DNA of 64,000 nt from assembly GCA_900167925.1 (NCBI GenBank), contig FUZM01000006.1, positions 50,063-114,062 on the forward strand, read 5' to 3'. The notes beneath the pieces were generated by a model. The model was not told where the DNA came from, did not search any database, and saw only the letters and a program-made list of their open reading frames with translations. The stretch comes from Bacteroidales bacterium WCE2008. Its GTDB lineage: Bacteria; Bacteroidota; Bacteroidia; Bacteroidales; UBA932. Shown here piece after piece: positions 63,533 to 64,000 of this stretch. Numbering within the stretch: position 1 is the stretch's first letter; each line of letters begins with the position of its first letter. The position numbers were made by a program, and so were the translations under genes.

Positions 63533-63540
63533 CAAATGTA
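63533..63540 (-). promoter_or_regulatory. OPT-pepT operon -7 box
   Basis: TACATTTG on the minus strand matches TAnnTTTG, 23 nt ahead of the OPT start codon. No clear -33 TTG. Confidence 0.5.
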
Positions 63541-63619
63541 CGAAAATCCCCCGATAATCTCTCATTTCAGATATGGAAACGTTTCAGATGAAATTTTTTT
63601 AACTTTTTTTGGGAAAATA

Positions 63620-63650
63620 TTTGCGGGAAAAGAAAAAGTGTGTATCTTTG
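63620..63650 (+). promoter_or_regulatory. Strong promoter of the 23S rRNA transcript
   Basis: TTTG at 63620-63623, 19-nt spacer, TATCTTTG at 63643-63650, a perfect consensus, after an AT-rich stretch (63590-63620) that could act as an UP-like region. It points at the 23S gene 240 nt downstream. Confidence 0.8.
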
Positions 63651-63890
63651 CAGTCCTTTTCGGAAATAACACACCGAAACAGGACACCAAGAGTTAATTG
63701 ACAATACTGAGAGAGTAAAACAAAGAGGTAAAGAAAAGATAGAAAATCAGTTTACAAGTTATCAAAGAATCGGAAAGGATACTTTTCGAGTTGCGATAAG
63801 GTGGACTGCAATTTCACAGGCAAATGAGTTCATAATTTCTAAGACACGGATGTCCGGGAGGATGTCCGGAGGTTGAAAGAGATTCACAAG
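63651..63890 (+). other. rRNA leader directly preceding 23S, with hairpin and boxA-like stretch
   Basis: This 240-nt gap holds no protein gene, 16S or tRNA. It starts with a stem gtcc...ttttcgg / ccgaaa...ggac (63653-63685). At 63692-63730 a stretch starting gttaattgacaatactga and followed by gtaaaacaaag resembles the GTTCTTTGACA... antitermination region of Bacteroides rRNA leaders. The last part has a short tandem of gatgtccgg (63849-63868). Together these look like a complete rRNA leader placed straight in front of 23S. Confidence 0.6.
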
Positions 63891-64000
63891 AGAAAGAGGA
63901 GAAGAGCGAACGGAGGATGCCTAGGCTTCTGGAGGCGACGAAGGACGTGGTAAGCTGCGACAAGGCGCGGGGATCTGCAAACAGGAATTGATCCGCGCAT
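63891..64000 (+). rRNA. 23S ribosomal RNA, 5' end (partial, cut by window edge)
   Basis: From about 63905 the sequence reads gcgaacggaggatgcctaggc, then ggaggcgacgaaggacgtgg and gcaaacaggaattgatccg, matching the universal 5' domain of 23S rRNA (helices near E. coli positions 15-100) in Bacteroidales form. The exact 5' end is estimated by counting back to E. coli position 1. No 16S rRNA lies upstream within this window. Confidence 0.92.

Noticed and set aside
63651..63890. Possible tRNA or 16S remnant in the rRNA leader
   Set aside because: No cloverleaf, no CCA-type acceptor, no T-loop GTTCGA, and no conserved 16S segments were found in the 240 nt.

Overview
The window is chromosomal DNA from a member of the order Bacteroidales (Bacteroidota). 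The evidence is the repeated promoter form TTTG, 19-20 nt, TAnnTTTG (best at 19893-19923, 26182-26213, 49556-49586, 51700-51731, 59107-59136 and 63620-63650), very few Shine-Dalgarno sites, lipoprotein signal peptides, a fimbrillin-like/GLUG surface protein, a UpxY-type NusG paralogue, an OstA-like protein behind SurA, and a Bacteroidales-type 23S rRNA 5' end. I cannot name the genus. Base composition is near 50% GC. I see no phage, transposase, CRISPR array or tRNA gene.

Layout. (1) 1-7.6 kb, glycan-active accessory region: the end of a GH95 alpha-L-fucosidase, converging on a three-gene operon that encodes a jelly-roll lipoprotein, a fimbrillin-like/GLUG/phosphodiester glycosidase lipoprotein, and a histidine phosphatase fused to a second phosphodiester glycosidase. 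(2) 7.6-13.2 kb, a MacAB-TolC-like efflux operon (ATPase, two permeases, adaptor, outer-membrane channel) with a palindrome at its promoter. (3) 13.3-24.7 kb, housekeeping: ispF, a small membrane protein, mutL, rhomboid, EEP phosphatase, threonylcarbamoyl-AMP synthase, rsmE, phosphoesterase, an Ala-rich lipoprotein, radA, dacB, NlpC/P60, and an H1-like protein. Two related GC-rich palindromic repeats lie in gaps here. (4) 24.7-27.2 kb, sugar porter and radical SAM protein. (5) 27.2-51.7 kb, a 24.5-kb leftward exopolysaccharide (EPS) locus. (6) 51.8-58.1 kb, guaB and an outer-membrane biogenesis operon (PpiC-like, SurA, OstA-like). (7) 58.1-63.5 kb, divergent threonine dehydrogenase/kbl, then pepT and an OPT transporter. 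(8) 63.6-64 kb, a dedicated promoter and leader, then the start of a 23S rRNA gene with no 16S in front of it.

How the EPS locus works together: transcription starts near 51.7 kb. The initiating sugar-phosphate transferase loads undecaprenyl phosphate and a UpxY factor probably keeps polymerase going. About ten glycosyltransferases, two acetyl/acyltransferases and a TupA-like ATP-grasp enzyme build and decorate the repeat unit. A flippase, a polymerase, Wza and a Wzc kinase with a Gly-Tyr tail export it. A HAD phosphatase, a PqqD-like protein and a nucleotidyltransferase close the operon. A 58-residue peptide gene, an OmpA protein and an outer-membrane barrel are embedded in the locus, with their own promoter and a strong hairpin separating them from the glycosyltransferases.

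Most notable: the phosphatase/phosphodiester-glycosidase fusion beside a second surface glycosidase of the same family, which suggests a system that uncaps and dephosphorylates phosphoglycans; an apparently unlinked 23S rRNA gene; a MutL without its endonuclease metal site; the hidden 58-residue peptide in the EPS operon; and a new palindromic repeat family.
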